Shown one piece after another: positions 40,723-50,611 of a stretch of DNA of 64,000 nucleotides. How positions within the stretch are numbered: the stretch's first letter is position 1; every line of letters starts with the position of its first letter. The notes below the pieces were generated by a model, which saw nothing but the letters and a program-made list of their open reading frames with translations, ran no database searches and had not been told where the DNA came from. The translations under genes were made by a program, and so were the position numbers. Source of the DNA: CAVVJA01 sp963779485 (GTDB lineage Bacteria; Actinomycetota; Actinomycetes; Mycobacteriales; Jatrophihabitantaceae); the NCBI GenBank assembly GCA_963779485.1, contig CAVZYJ010000005.1:62001-126000 (forward strand), given 5' to 3'.

Positions 40723-43547
40723 GTGTCCACGCGCGGCGAGCCCGCGTACGCCGGCGGCGGCAGCCGCCGGATCCGTGGCCGCGACCGGGAGTTGTCGGTA
40801 CTGGCGGAGCGGATAGCGGGCGCGCGGGCGGGCGCGGGCGGTGTTGTGGTGGTGGAGGGGCCGCCGGGCATCGGCAAGAGCCGCCTGCTAGCGGAGGCGG
40901 TCAGCCTCGCCACGGTATCTGGGCTGCGGGTGGCCCGGGGCGAAGCTGATGAGGCCAATCAGGTGGCTCCATTGTGGTCTCTGCTGGGGGCGCTGCATTT
41001 CGGGTCCCCGCCGCTGCTCAGCGCGGAGCGGCTGCTGGCGTTGGATCCGCGGCCGGATCAGCGGTACTGGTTGCTGCAGGAGTTGGAGGCGTTGCTCGAA
41101 GAGGCGGCGCTGCGGGAGCCACTGCTGCTGGTCATCGACGATGTGCAGTGGGCCGATGCGGCGACATTGCTCGCGCTGCGGACGCTGGTGCCGCAGCTGG
41201 CGCCCGTGCCAATCCTGTGGGTACTCGCGGTCCGGTCGTCGGCGGCCGGCACCGACCTGCGCAGCACGCTGACCCGGCTGTTCGAGGCCGGCGCGGTGCG
41301 GCTGCCGCTCGGCCCGCTGCCGGCCAAGGCCGTCTCCGAGGTGACCGCCGACCGGCTGGACGCGGAGGCCGATTCCCGCCTGCTGCGGCTAGCCGGGCAT
41401 AGCGGCGGGAATCCGTTCCTGCTGGCGGAGCTGCTCGACGGGCTGCGCGAGGAAGGGCTGGTCCGGGTCGAGCACGGGCGCGCCGAACTGCTTGACGAGC
41501 TGCTGCCGGCCCGGGTTCGGGAGGGCATGCGGGACCGGCTGGACGGGGTCTCGGCCGAGGCCCGGGATGCGGTGCAGCTGGCTGCGGTGCTCGGACGCAG
41601 GTTCTCCGTCGACCGGCTCGCGCTCGTCGGGGGCAGCCCGCCTCCGGCGTTGCTCGGGCCGGTGGCGGAGCTGATGGGGGCGGACCTGGTGGCGGAGGTG
41701 GACGGCAGGTTGGAGTTCCGGCACGACCTGGTCCGGGAGGCGGTGCTGGCGACCATCCCGGCGTCGATGCGGGTGGCGCTGCAGCGGCACGCGGCGGAGG
41801 TGTTGCTCGGTGCCGGGGCAAGCGCGGCGGAGGTGGCGCCGCTGCTGCTGGCCAGCGCCGGGCCCGGCGACGCAGCCGCGGTCGCCGCGCTGCGGGCTGC
41901 CGGGGCGGAGCTGGCTGGGACCCAGCCGGCGGCGGCCGCGGACATCACCGCGCGCGCCTTGGAGCTGGCGCCGGGCGACGACCCGAACCGCGGTGCGCTG
42001 GTCGCCGAGACGGTGCTGCGGCTGCACGCTGCCGGGCGCCCGCCGAGGCTACGGCCTTGGCCGCACGGGAATTCCAGCGAGCGCTGCCGCCGGAGCAAGA
42101 GGCGGAGGTCCGGCTGAACCTGTCCATGATGTTTTCCCGCTCACCCGGCGAACGCACCGAGGACAACCGGCGGGCGCTCGCACTCGACGGCGTGCCGGCC
42201 GGTTTGCGCGCCCAGCACCTGGCCCGGCTAACCCACAACCTGGCGACCAGCGGCCACTACCGGGAAGCCGCCCGGGTGGCCGGTCTCGCCGCGGACGCCA
42301 TCCGTACCTCCGGCGAGCGCAGCGCGGACCTGCCGCTGCGCACCGCGGTCGCGGTGCTCGAGTACGCCGAGGAGCGGTACGAGCGGACGATCGAGATCAT
42401 CGACGCGGTCCCCCCGGGACAACCCCGCGGTCCGGAGGATCCAAGCTCGGACGTCGCAGGCGCATGGCGCTGCGAGGCCCAGGCGATATTGGACGGCGTC
42501 GACACGGCGCTGGCGGAGTCGAACGTCCGACTGGCCGCCGCTGAGCGGGCGGGACGAGCCTGGGCCGTGCACATCTGGCTCGCCTGGCGCGGTCGCCACC
42601 TGTTCCAGGCCGGTCACCTCGACGATGGCCGGGCGAATCTGGACGCCGCGCTGGCAATGGCCGACGTCGGCGGCGCCAATGTGGCCAACGCCGCCGGCCT
42701 GCTGACCCTCGGCCGAATCGGGCTGCACACCGGTGACGACCGCCTGGTTGCGACCGCACACCAGCTCGGGGCCGAACGGCTCGACCAGCGGCTTCCCAGC
42801 ATGCGCCAGTCCCTCAACTGGCTGCGGGCACTGGAGGCGGCAGCCCATGGCGACCCGGCGCGAGCGCTGGCCTACATCACTACCGGCGGCAACGACGAAC
42901 CGGGCAACGGCCTACCCAGCCTGCCGCGCGACATCACCGACGACACCCAACTAGTCCGGATCGCGCTCGCCGCCGGGGACCGTGCACGTGCGCTGGACGC
43001 CGTGGAGCGGGCCGAGCGGCGCGCCGCCGACCACCCCACCACTGCGACCATGGCCGGCGTCGCGGCCCACGCCCGGGGACTGCTCGACGGCAACCCCGAC
43101 GCACTGGCAGCCGCGGTCGAAAGCCACCGCTCCGGCGTGCGCCCGCTCGCGCTCGCCTCCGCGCTGGAAGACGCTGGATCGCACGTCGCGACTGCCGGCC
43201 ACCGCAGCACCGCCGTGCAATGGCTCGGCGAAGCCTTCGAGTCCTACGTACGCCTCGGCGCAACGCGAGACGCTGCCCGGACCCGCAAAAGGTTGCGCGA
43301 CCTCGGTGTTCGCCGTCGCATCGGCCCGCAACGGCGCGAAGCCGGCTGGGGTGGGCTGACCGAATCCGAGCTGCGGGTCGCCCGGCTTGCTGCCCGCGGC
43401 CTGACCAACCGCCAGATCGGCGAGCGACTGTTCCTCTCCCCGCACACGGTCTCCTCCCATCTCCGCCACACCTTCACCAAACTCGAGATCTCCTCCCGCG
43501 TCGAACTCGCCAGAATGGCTACGCAGCACGAACCAGCCCGTGCGTAG
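40723..43547 (+). pseudogene. LAL-type (LuxR) transcriptional regulator, one-base frameshift
   Basis: A large regulator of about 940 residues. First frame (40723 to ~42040): AAA ATPase with Walker A GPPGIGKSR and Walker B LLLVIDDVQWADAA, then winged-helix-like and TPR-like parts. Second frame (~42042 to 43547): a TPR-type region, then the C-terminal LuxR helix-turn-helix (LTESELRVARLAARGLTNRQ ... SSHLRHTFTKLEIS). The break lies at about 42040-42042; adding one base there restores the frame in a sequence of the type AGRPAEATALAAREFQ. It is the only frame break here that looks like a one-base loss. The start at GTG 40723 is uncertain (TTG at 40687 also possible). It probably controls the adjacent lipoprotein operon. 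Confidence 0.87.
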
Positions 43548-43693
43548 CGGCAGCGCCATCGACTGCGCCGATTGGCCCTACCTATCGGCCTCGAGTCCGG
43601 TCAGGCCGTCGATCACTCGAGGCACAATTCGTGCGCCGTGCCGTGAGCATCCCCGGCAGCTCGTAGTTTCTCCAGCTGGTCGCGCGGGTTCGT

Positions 43694-44317
43694 TCAGGTG
43701 GCATCGCTTTTGGGGGCGGCCGGCGCGATGCCGTGGAGGGCGGTGTCGATGACGTCGCGGACGAATCGGTCGTTGAGTGGGGCGTGACCGTGGAGGAGCC
43801 GGTGGTAGAGCGGGCCGTAGAGGAGGTCGAGGGCGACCTCGATGTTTGTCTGCCGTGGAATTTCCCCGCGTGTGATGGCCCGGCGGAAGATCGCGCGGGC
43901 CTGGTCGCGGCGCGGCTGGACGAAGCGGGTGCGGTATTGGCGGGCGAATGCCGGGTCGGTCTGAGCCTCAGTGACCAGCGCGGCGATCGCGCGCCCGTAG
44001 GGTCGCCTGCTGGCCAACCGGGCCCAGGGGCGCAGGAGTGAGAGCAGGTCGCCTCGCAGCGATCCGGTGTCCTGGGCCGGCGGGAGGTCTGCCCATTCGT
44101 GGTAGAGCGCGTCCAGCGCGAGGGTTTCTTTGGTGGGCCACCAGCGGTAGATGGTGGCCTTGCTGACTCCGGCGCGGGCGGCGACCGCGTCCATGCTGAC
44201 CGCTGTCAGGCCTTGTTCCAGGAGGAGTTCTGCCGCGGCTTGCAAGATCGCGTGGTGCGCTTTCTCGCTGCGTGGCCGCCCGCGTTGCCGTGGCGCGGTT
44301 GCCGCGTCGCGGCTCAT
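43694..44317 (-). CDS. TetR/AcrR-family repressor
   Basis: 207 residues. The N-terminal helix-turn-helix reads RGRPRSEKAHHAILQAAAEL ... AVSMDAVAARAGVSKATIYR, followed by WWPTKETLALDALYHEW. The remaining helical domain would bind the inducer. It is divergent from the ParB-like gene, and the 340-bp space between holds two palindromes ACTAAACTA-N-TAGTTTAGT, the likely operators. So it probably represses itself and the ParB-like gene. Ligand unknown. Confidence 0.93.
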   Translation of the reverse strand: MSRDAATAPRQRGRPRSEKAHHAILQAAAELLLEQGLTAVSMDAVAARAGVSKATIYRWWPTKETLALDALYHEWADLPPAQDTGSLRGDLLSLLRPWARLASRRPYGRAIAALVTEAQTDPAFARQYRTRFVQPRRDQARAIFRRAITRGEIPRQTNIEVALDLLYGPLYHRLLHGHAPLNDRFVRDVIDTALHGIAPAAPKSDAT

Positions 44318-44544
44318 GGGGCACTTATCCAGCTGCCTGGGGCGGCGAGGCCAATCAGGCCGATCGCGGTCATCGTCACCTCCGGATGGTCGCTTCCATC
44401 TCGCTATCTCCGGGTTCGTGAGCGCGAGACCTGAGCCGGATGATCGGCGGGCCGGTGGCCCGAACTAACTGGTTTGAAGCTCCGTCCCGCCACACAGGTC
44501 CGCCGTTTTCGATTCGGGGGCGCCCGGCGCCCGTCTAGAACAAA

Positions 44545-44563
44545 ACTAAACTATCAGTTTTTG
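44545..44563. promoter_or_regulatory. Probable TetR operator, imperfect copy
   Basis: ACTAAACTA-T-CAGTTTTTG. The left arm is identical to the second operator; the right arm keeps AGTTT only. It lies on the TetR side of the intergenic region, close to where the regulator's own promoter would be. AT-rich relative to the neighbourhood. Confidence 0.55.
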
Positions 44564-44634
44564 GCACATAGCGCCTGACCTGCGAGCTGTGGCGGGCCCC
44601 ACAACCAGAATATTTTCCGACGTCTTCATTGTTT

Positions 44635-44653
44635 ACTAAACTAGTAGTTTAGT
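44635..44653. promoter_or_regulatory. Probable TetR operator, perfect palindrome
   Basis: ACTAAACTA-G-TAGTTTAGT, a perfect 9-bp inverted repeat with a one-base centre, 24 bases before the start of the ParB-like gene. This size and symmetry are typical of TetR dimers and the site would overlap the promoter or leader of that gene. Confidence 0.78.
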
Positions 44654-44677
44654 TTCTTATTGATGGAGATGGCGATC

Positions 44678-45160
44678 ATGCTAGACACTGGACTTCCAGA
44701 GGCAGACGTGGAGAACGATTTTCTGCGGGCCCGGCGGCGCCAGGTCCTGGCCACACTGGGGCACCGGCTGCGCGGTCACCCTCGGGATAGTGACCGCATC
44801 GTGCCGCTCGCGGAGGTCGTTGGCCCGCTCGGCCAGCGCGGCCAGCAGCATCTTGGCCTGCAGACCATACCGGTGAACACCATCATCGGCAGCGTCGACA
44901 TTCAGCACGGCTTCGACCGGCACTTCCGGCCGACCACCGACCGGGTGCGGTCCCGCTGGCAGCGGCTGGCGCTGGCCCAACGGCGCGGCGCGCCGATCCC
45001 ACCGATTGACGTCTATCGCGTCGGCGACCGGCATTTCGTGACCGACGGCCACCACCGGGTATCGGTAGCCGCCGCGACCGGTCAGCAGTGGATCGACGCC
45101 CACGTGACCGAATTGCTCACCGCCGCGCCGCCCGGCCGCCGGCTTGGTCGAGCCGCGTGA
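44678..45160 (+). CDS. ParB/Srx-fold-like protein
   Basis: 160 residues from the ATG at 44678, with GGAG nine bases upstream; ATG at 44663 and TTG at 44660 are earlier options. A ParB N-terminal-like (CTP/nucleotide-binding) fold is suggested by RVGDRHFVTDGHHRVSVAAA (the [D/E]GHHR nucleotide motif) preceded by QTIPVNTIIGSVDIQHGFDR and RWQRLALAQRRGAPIPPIDV. The DNA-binding domain of real chromosome ParB is missing. Similar small proteins are labelled 'chromosome partitioning protein' in actinobacteria, but their role is unknown. It is directly under TetR-type operators and followed by a small membrane protein gene. Confidence 0.82.
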   Translation: MLDTGLPEADVENDFLRARRRQVLATLGHRLRGHPRDSDRIVPLAEVVGPLGQRGQQHLGLQTIPVNTIIGSVDIQHGFDRHFRPTTDRVRSRWQRLALAQRRGAPIPPIDVYRVGDRHFVTDGHHRVSVAAATGQQWIDAHVTELLTAAPPGRRLGRAA

Positions 45161-45245
45161 CATGACACAGCTGAGCAGTCCGCTGCGAGATCGGCCGAGG
45201 CCATCACCGGCAACGTTTTCGCCGAATAGCTGAGGAGGCGACACG

Positions 45246-45443
45246 ATGGTGACGACAATCCCGCTAGTAGCCGCGGCGTTCGTGGCGCTGTGCGGCGTGG
45301 TACTCGCCGTGCGATGGGTGCGCAAGATCGACGACGAATTGGACTACCCGGAAGCACACCGCAGCGCAGCGGCTCCGCAGGATAGAGCGCTCCTGCAGAT
45401 CGGGGCCGGGCTCAGCAACACGAGCAACACCTCACTGACCTGA
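45246..45443 (+). CDS. Small single-pass membrane protein
   Basis: 65 residues, ATG with GAGGAGG nine bases upstream. An N-terminal hydrophobic segment (IPLVAAAFVALCGVVLAVRW) is followed by a charged part (VRKIDDELDYPEAH) and a Ser/Ala-rich tail. It starts 85 bases after the ParB-like gene, in the same orientation, so it is probably in the same TetR-controlled unit. No family recognised. Confidence 0.62.
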   Translation: MVTTIPLVAAAFVALCGVVLAVRWVRKIDDELDYPEAHRSAAAPQDRALLQIGAGLSNTSNTSLT

Positions 45444-45578
45444 TCGACACCGCCGTCTCGATCGAGAGAACTCGCGGCCGCAGATACCGATGACCGTTCA
45501 AGCCGTACTTGCCGCAGCTTCGCGACCGAGCACCACAACGTCGCCTCGGTCACCAAAGTGTTCATGCCCACCCGCGGG

Positions 45579-46466
45579 TTATGGCGTTGCGTCCTGCGGC
45601 TCGAGCGCGCGTGTCACCACGGTCAGGTCCTGCTCACCGAGGCCGAGATCGACGGCCTGCTGCCACTCGTCAGCCAGGCCGGCAAGCGCGGCGAACCGCT
45701 CCCCATCAGCGGCCTCCAGGGCCAGATGAACGTCCTTGAGGGCGAGCGACAACGCGAACTGGGCCGAGAAATCGCGCTCGACGATTCGGTGCAGTTTGGC
45801 TGCCTGCCAGCTTGACGCCAGCGGCCCGCCACCAAGTGCGTTCTCCACCGTCTCGGTGTCAAGACCCAACCGATGCGCGAGAGCCACCGACGCGGCAACC
45901 GCTTCGGAAACGAACGCCAGCCAAGTGTTGTTCACCAGCTTCAGCCGCGAGCCGGCCCCGACCTCGCCGACCCACATCGTGCGCTGACCGAGCGCGTCGA
46001 ACAGCGCAGCTACGCGCCCGCGGACCCCGTCGGGGCCCGACGCGAAGATCGTGAGCTGACCGTGCTCCGCCGGATCGGTGCTTCCCGACACCGGCGCGTC
46101 GAGCACCGTCACGTCCGGACGGTCGGCAGCCACCAGGGCGATGACCCGATCAATTCCCGCGACGCCGATGGTGCTCATCTGGACCCAGACTGCGCCCGGG
46201 GCCAGAGCCGCGAGCATGCCCTGATCCCGCGCGATCGAAATGACAGCATCGGTGTCGGTCACCATCGTGACCACGATCGCTGCTCGTCGCGCCGCATCGG
46301 CGGCAGTCTCGGCGACGACGGCTCCGCGCTCGGCAAGGTCCCGAGTCGCCTCCAGTCTGCGGTTCCAGACAATCGTCGGGATACCAGCGCGCAAAGCGCT
46401 GGCCGCCATCCCATGGCCCATCGCGCCAATGCCGAGCACCGCAACCGGCTCGTGCGGCGATTCCAT
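45579..46466 (-). CDS. NAD(P)-dependent dehydrogenase of the 3-hydroxyisobutyrate dehydrogenase family
   Basis: 295 residues; ATG after a good ribosome site (AAGGGAGTCAGGG). Rossmann motif VAVLGIGAMGHGMAASALRA near the N-terminus, substrate loop DAPVSGSTDPAEHGQL, and the catalytic Lys in SRLKLVNNTWL (about residue 173). Such enzymes act on beta-hydroxyacids or related compounds, or as imine reductases; no neighbouring pathway genes tell the substrate. It is the last gene before the island boundary. Confidence 0.92.
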   Translation of the reverse strand: MESPHEPVAVLGIGAMGHGMAASALRAGIPTIVWNRRLEATRDLAERGAVVAETAADAARRAAIVVTMVTDTDAVISIARDQGMLAALAPGAVWVQMSTIGVAGIDRVIALVAADRPDVTVLDAPVSGSTDPAEHGQLTIFASGPDGVRGRVAALFDALGQRTMWVGEVGAGSRLKLVNNTWLAFVSEAVAASVALAHRLGLDTETVENALGGGPLASSWQAAKLHRIVERDFSAQFALSLALKDVHLALEAADGERFAALAGLADEWQQAVDLGLGEQDLTVVTRALEPQDATP

Positions 46467-47023
46467 CCCTGACTCCCTTGCCGTGTAGTGGCGGCGGCTG
46501 CATCAGCATCGCACCGATCGGAGGCCATCGGCGCCCCACCTACCTGCATCATGGGCAACGGTGCATCGTGGTCCGCGACCGCAAGAAGCTTCGCGCTGTG
46601 TGCGCGCCGCACCACGTGGTCGCGCCACCCGGTGAGCGACGCTCTGGGCGATCAGCGACATCATGGGCCGCCCAGGACAATAGAACCGCACGAGACAGCG
46701 CAGACAGGTCTTCATGGATAAAGATCAACATCTGACCGCGACGAAAGCGCTATCTCCCCCGGATTCGCTGGAGCCGACGCCCGGACTCGAACCGGGAACC
46801 GCTCGACTACAAGACGGCCTCCCGAGTTAGCCCGAGTTGGCTGCTGCTGGCAGATCCCTAGTGTTCTCTGGCGATTCTCGGTCTCCTGTTCGTACCAGTT
46901 AGACCCCGTGGGCAGCCGTTTTGCGGTGTTCAGTTGCCACAGATGTTGCCACGCGAAGATCAAGTAAACGCACCCGCAAAGTCACAACATGAGAGACGCC
47001 AGCGCCCCAGCGCGGGCAGTCTG
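46467..47023. other. Intergenic stretch around the left island boundary
   Basis: About 550 bases between the dehydrogenase and YcnI genes, with the stranded tRNA fragment at 46767-46813 near its middle. Left of it is native chromosome, right of it island DNA. Small open frames on both strands look non-coding and lack a ribosome site or family pattern. No other element noticed. Confidence 0.5.
46767..46813. repeat. Left attachment-site-like repeat, stranded tRNA-Thr fragment
   Basis: Equals the 3' half of the tRNA-Thr(TGT) gene at 56393-56468, including the CCA end, T arm (as CCCGGACTCGAACCGGG on the plus strand), and 3' side of the anticodon arm. One base differs (C at 46807, T at 56431). 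The 5' half of a tRNA does not follow, so it is not a functional gene. Confidence 0.88.
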
Positions 47024-47806
47024 TCAGAACTGCGGGGTGGGTTGCTCGCTCCGCTGTTCGCTTGAGTCTGCCGGCGTCGGGGCCGGCCGTCGACGGATCA
47101 AGGCTACTGCGAGCGCGGCTGCGCCTAGTAGGACACCCACGGCGCCGAGCACGATTCCGGTGGTGGCCGCGCCCTTGCTGGCGCCTGACGCGGACGCGGC
47201 GGGCGTCGCAGCGACCGACGGTGCTGCCGACCCGCTGGTCGTCCCGCCGCTGCCGGCGGCCGCGCTCAACGACAGCACCGGCGCGGGGTGTTCGGGCTCG
47301 GCGCTGCTTCCGGGTGCCGGCGTCTCGATCCACGCGACCTGGGAGCCGTCGCTGTAGGTCTGGACCGCCTTGAATGTCAACGAGTTCACCTTCGGCAATA
47401 GGCCGGCGATGATCACGAATAGGTCGAACTGCCCGGGCTTGATCCCCACGGCGGGGCTGCTGGCTTTCCAGTCGATCACCGACACGGCTTGGCTGATGTC
47501 CCCATCGTCGGTGTGGATCGGCGTCTTCAGGGTCACGGTGTGCACTATGTCGGTCCAGCCCGGGTGCGGCGCCACCAAGACCGAGGCGATCGGGGTGTCG
47601 GTCGGTAACTGCACGGCCAGCCCGGTCGTGCTCGCGGTGTCCTTCTCGGTCGGCACTCGGAACGTGATGACCACGTCGCTGGCACCCGGTGCCGCCTCCT
47701 GGGCGCTGACCGTCACGTGTGCCGACGCCGGTCCAGCGAACCACAATCCGGCTCCGACGACGCCCATGACGAGGGCTCCGGCAACTGCACGACGCCTTCC
47801 GGCCAT
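47024..47806 (-). CDS. YcnI-like (DUF1775) secreted copper-binding protein
   Basis: 260 residues. A Sec signal peptide (MAGRRRAVAGALVMGVVGAG ... ASA) is followed directly by HVTVSAQEA: in YcnI the mature N-terminal His is a Cu(II) ligand. The DUF1775 fold continues with VVITFRVPTEKD and VSVIDWKASSPAVGIKPGQF. A Ser/Ala-rich linker leads to a C-terminal membrane helix (about 225-245) with a basic tail. It would bind copper outside the membrane. It is encoded 180 bases downstream of the CopC-CopD gene on the same strand; together they look like a copper uptake or handling unit. Confidence 0.9.
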   Translation of the reverse strand: MAGRRRAVAGALVMGVVGAGLWFAGPASAHVTVSAQEAAPGASDVVITFRVPTEKDTASTTGLAVQLPTDTPIASVLVAPHPGWTDIVHTVTLKTPIHTDDGDISQAVSVIDWKASSPAVGIKPGQFDLFVIIAGLLPKVNSLTFKAVQTYSDGSQVAWIETPAPGSSAEPEHPAPVLSLSAAAGSGGTTSGSAAPSVAATPAASASGASKGAATTGIVLGAVGVLLGAAALAVALIRRRPAPTPADSSEQRSEQPTPQF

Positions 47807-47985
47807 TCCTGCTCCTCACAGTCCGCGGCGCCCCTAACGGGGCGTGTTCCGGATAACAGTCGGCCGAGACACCGGATTAGTTCCCGCCCTCGGAAACTCA
47901 CAGCTGACTCCGATCTGAGGCACGCCATGTCCGGTGCCACCCAGCGCCTCGTGCCCGCACCTAGCTGAACGGCGGCCTGCGCGCG

Positions 47986-49785
47986 TCACTGCAGTGAGAA
48001 GGTCACCGGGGTTGCGTGGTATTCGTCGAAGGCGCTGGTCCGCACGATCAGGTTCAGCGTCCATCGGCCGGCGAGGGGGATGTTCAGGCCGAGGGAGATG
48101 AAATGCCCGGCTCCGGCGATGCTCAGACGGACCGGCAGGTCGGTGATGCCGTGCGCAGGCAGAGTCAGGGCGGCGCGGACCTCGGGGACGATCAGCTGCG
48201 TGCCGCCGCGGGACAACGTGTAGACGTGCAGGTTGTTCGGTCCGGCGCGGGTGCTGTCCAGCGTGACGTCGACCAACACGTCCGGTCCGGCATGGACCTC
48301 CGCGGCCAGCGGGCGGGTTGCGGCCAGCCGGGCGGGTTCGGCGTTGACGAGCAGCGCCGCGACGGCAAGCACGATGCCGGCAACGATCAGTTCGGTGGTG
48401 GTCGTGACCCGCAGCCGGGCACGGCGCCTGTCCGGCAGCGAGGTTGCGGCGCCGGGGGCTGCTGCTGTATCCGGCGCGGGCACGGCCGGCAGGCTGGCTG
48501 AATCCCCCGCCGACACGGGAAGCAGGCTGCGTCGGCGGAACAGCTGCGGGTCGAGTGTGCCGTGGGTGAGCACCCGGCTGCAGGCGCCGAGCGCGACGAT
48601 GACGCAGAACAGCCCGATCTTAATGAGAACCAGCCGACCGTAGGCGGTGGTGGCGAGGTTGCCGAGTGAACCGACTTGCCGCCACGCCGCGAAACCGCCG
48701 GAGACAGCGATCGCCATGATCGACAGCAGCGCCAGCTGGGAAAACACCAGGACCGTCTGGTGCGGGATCCCGGCGCCAGCGCGGCGACGAACCACCAGAC
48801 CGGTCACCAGCACCGCTAACCCCCCGACCCAGATGGCGACCCCGGCGAGATGAACGAAATCGAACGGGATGGCCAGCACAACCCACCGTCCGGTGCTCGC
48901 GTGGCCGGCCAGCCCGACGGTGAGCAGGATGACCGTCGCTGTGACCACGGCGACCGGCGTCCACCAGCGGGGCAGATCAGATCGCGCCTGGCGCCTGGCG
49001 CCGAGCAGCAGACGGAGCAGTGGCCAACCGGCCGCGACCAGCGCGATGAGCCGTATGAGCGCCAGCTGGCCGAACCGGGACTGCAGCACGTCGCCGACAA
49101 CCGACGGCGACACCGCGTCGCGCAACGGCAAGCCGGCACCGTACGGGCCCTGCAGCAAGATCGCCGCAGCCGTGGCAACAATCGCCACCAGCCACGATCC
49201 CCACAGCAGCCGCCGAACACGGGCCTCAGCCGCGCCGGCGCGCCAGCCGAGGGCAAGCAGCAACGTTCCGCCAACCACGACCGCGAGGGCCAGGAACCCG
49301 ACCGCCCGGTCGACCGCGAACACGACCCCCACTGCCCGACTGCCCTGGCCTCGGGCCAGCAGCGACGCCGCCTCACCGCGAAGCGCCGTCCGGGACCCAC
49401 CCGCGCCGATCTGGAAGGTAAACGCCCCATGCACCGGGTGTGAATCAGCCGACACCACCCGCCAGGTCACTACATATCCACCCGCCCGCAGGTCCCGCGG
49501 CACGTTCTGCGACACCGCCTTGCCATTCCCCGCCGGGTGATACGGACCACCCTTGTCGACCCGCCGACCACGCGCGTCATACACCATCACCGAACCCAGC
49601 GAGATCCCGACCGGCTCATCGAAGACCATCGCGACAACCCCGGGTGAGGACCCGAGAACCGCGCCATCCGCCGGCGCCGTGCGCTCCAGAACCGCGTGCG
49701 CGTCGGCCGGCCCAGCCAGCCCGGAAAACGCCGCCACCACGAACACCGAGAACACCAGCCATCGCGACCGTCGCACGATAACCAT
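47986..49785 (-). CDS. CopC-CopD fusion protein (copper resistance/transport)
   Basis: About 599 residues from the ATG at 49785; GTG at 49794 and 49776 are also possible, and GAGGGG would suit the last. A signal peptide ends at PADA, so the mature protein starts HAVLERTAPADG with the N-terminal copper-ligand His typical of CopC; DSHPVHGAFTF holds the second His pair. Residues ~155-460 are a CopD membrane domain with eight hydrophobic segments and Arg-rich loops. The C-terminal part (about 480-600) is an extracellular YtkA-like domain. It brings copper across or senses it at the membrane. The gene starts 190 bases from the divergent lipoprotein gene. Confidence 0.92.
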   Translation of the reverse strand: MVIVRRSRWLVFSVFVVAAFSGLAGPADAHAVLERTAPADGAVLGSSPGVVAMVFDEPVGISLGSVMVYDARGRRVDKGGPYHPAGNGKAVSQNVPRDLRAGGYVVTWRVVSADSHPVHGAFTFQIGAGGSRTALRGEAASLLARGQGSRAVGVVFAVDRAVGFLALAVVVGGTLLLALGWRAGAAEARVRRLLWGSWLVAIVATAAAILLQGPYGAGLPLRDAVSPSVVGDVLQSRFGQLALIRLIALVAAGWPLLRLLLGARRQARSDLPRWWTPVAVVTATVILLTVGLAGHASTGRWVVLAIPFDFVHLAGVAIWVGGLAVLVTGLVVRRRAGAGIPHQTVLVFSQLALLSIMAIAVSGGFAAWRQVGSLGNLATTAYGRLVLIKIGLFCVIVALGACSRVLTHGTLDPQLFRRRSLLPVSAGDSASLPAVPAPDTAAAPGAATSLPDRRRARLRVTTTTELIVAGIVLAVAALLVNAEPARLAATRPLAAEVHAGPDVLVDVTLDSTRAGPNNLHVYTLSRGGTQLIVPEVRAALTLPAHGITDLPVRLSIAGAGHFISLGLNIPLAGRWTLNLIVRTSAFDEYHATPVTFSLQ

Positions 49786-49973
49786 TCCCCTCACCGCGGC
49801 CGAATCACCCGTGGCCGACCCTGAAGGTCTGACTAGTCCCGCCGGAAAATGCCAGCATCTTGACGGCTACCCTAAGCGGAGCCACCAACTGGACGGTTGG
49901 CGCCACGGTGATCATCCCGGCCGCCACCTGCTCGATGCCGTACGGCTCCGATCCTGCAGGGAAGGGGAATGCG

Positions 49974-50549
49974 GTGAACGGTCGCGGCCAACGTCCGACC
50001 CTTCTGGTTGTCTGCGCCGTGCTGCTGACCGGGTGCGCCTCTGCGACACCGCCCAAAACCCAGAGCAACCCGCCCGGGCCGACCAGCGCCGCGGCCGCAG
50101 CCCCGTCCAGTAGCCAAGGCGGGGCAGGCCCGTCCGAGTCGGCCCAGATGATCTGCAGCCTCGAAGTTAAGACACAGGTGGCCGCGGTCCTGCACCTGCC
50201 CAACCCACCCCCAACCACGTCGAGCTGGGCCGATCACGTCTACACCTGCAGCTACCACCTGGCGGCAGGACCCCTCACCCTGTCCGTGCAGGAATCAGGC
50301 GACCCAGCCTCCGCTCGCACCTACTTCACCACCTCCAGGCAGCGCCTCGCTGCCGATCGACAACTCTCCGGCCTAGGCGAATTCGCCTACGCCGCGCCAG
50401 CCGGTTCCGTTGTTGTGTTGAAGGACAACAAGATCCTGCGCATCGACGTCACCAAGCTACCCAGCCACTTCGGCCAGCCACCCGTACTCCGCACCGACCT
50501 GGCGTCAGAACTCGCCGCCGCCATCATGGGCTGCTGGACCGGCGCATAG
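49974..50549 (+). CDS. Lipoprotein of unknown function
   Basis: 191 residues from a GTG at 49974 with AAGGGG seven bases upstream. The signal peptide ends in a lipobox LLTGCAS with the lipid-carrying Cys near residue 21. A Pro/Ser/Ala-rich spacer leads to a small globular domain (MICSLEVKTQVAAVLHLPNP; DHVYTCSYHLAAGPLTLSVQ; NKILRIDVTKLPSHFGQPPV) with two Cys that could form a disulphide. It has no recognised family but follows the layout of small actinobacterial substrate-binding or sensor lipoproteins. Its start is opposite CopC-CopD, so a shared copper-responsive control region is possible. Confidence 0.72.
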   Translation: MNGRGQRPTLLVVCAVLLTGCASATPPKTQSNPPGPTSAAAAAPSSSQGGAGPSESAQMICSLEVKTQVAAVLHLPNPPPTTSSWADHVYTCSYHLAAGPLTLSVQESGDPASARTYFTTSRQRLAADRQLSGLGEFAYAAPAGSVVVLKDNKILRIDVTKLPSHFGQPPVLRTDLASELAAAIMGCWTGA

Positions 50550-50611
50550 CCCCCAGAACCCCAGTCGAGATATGTCCACGAAGCGGTGAAATTCCAACGC
50601 TGCCGCCGCTG

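Noticed and set aside
42057..43547. Second half of the LAL regulator as an independent gene starting at 42057
   Set aside because: The sequence continues the TPR region of the first half in a shifted frame, without its own ribosome site or promoter spacing, so one broken gene is more likely.
46767..46813. A second functional tRNA-Thr gene
   Set aside because: Only the 3' half is present; the sequence after the anticodon arm does not fold into D arm or acceptor strand.
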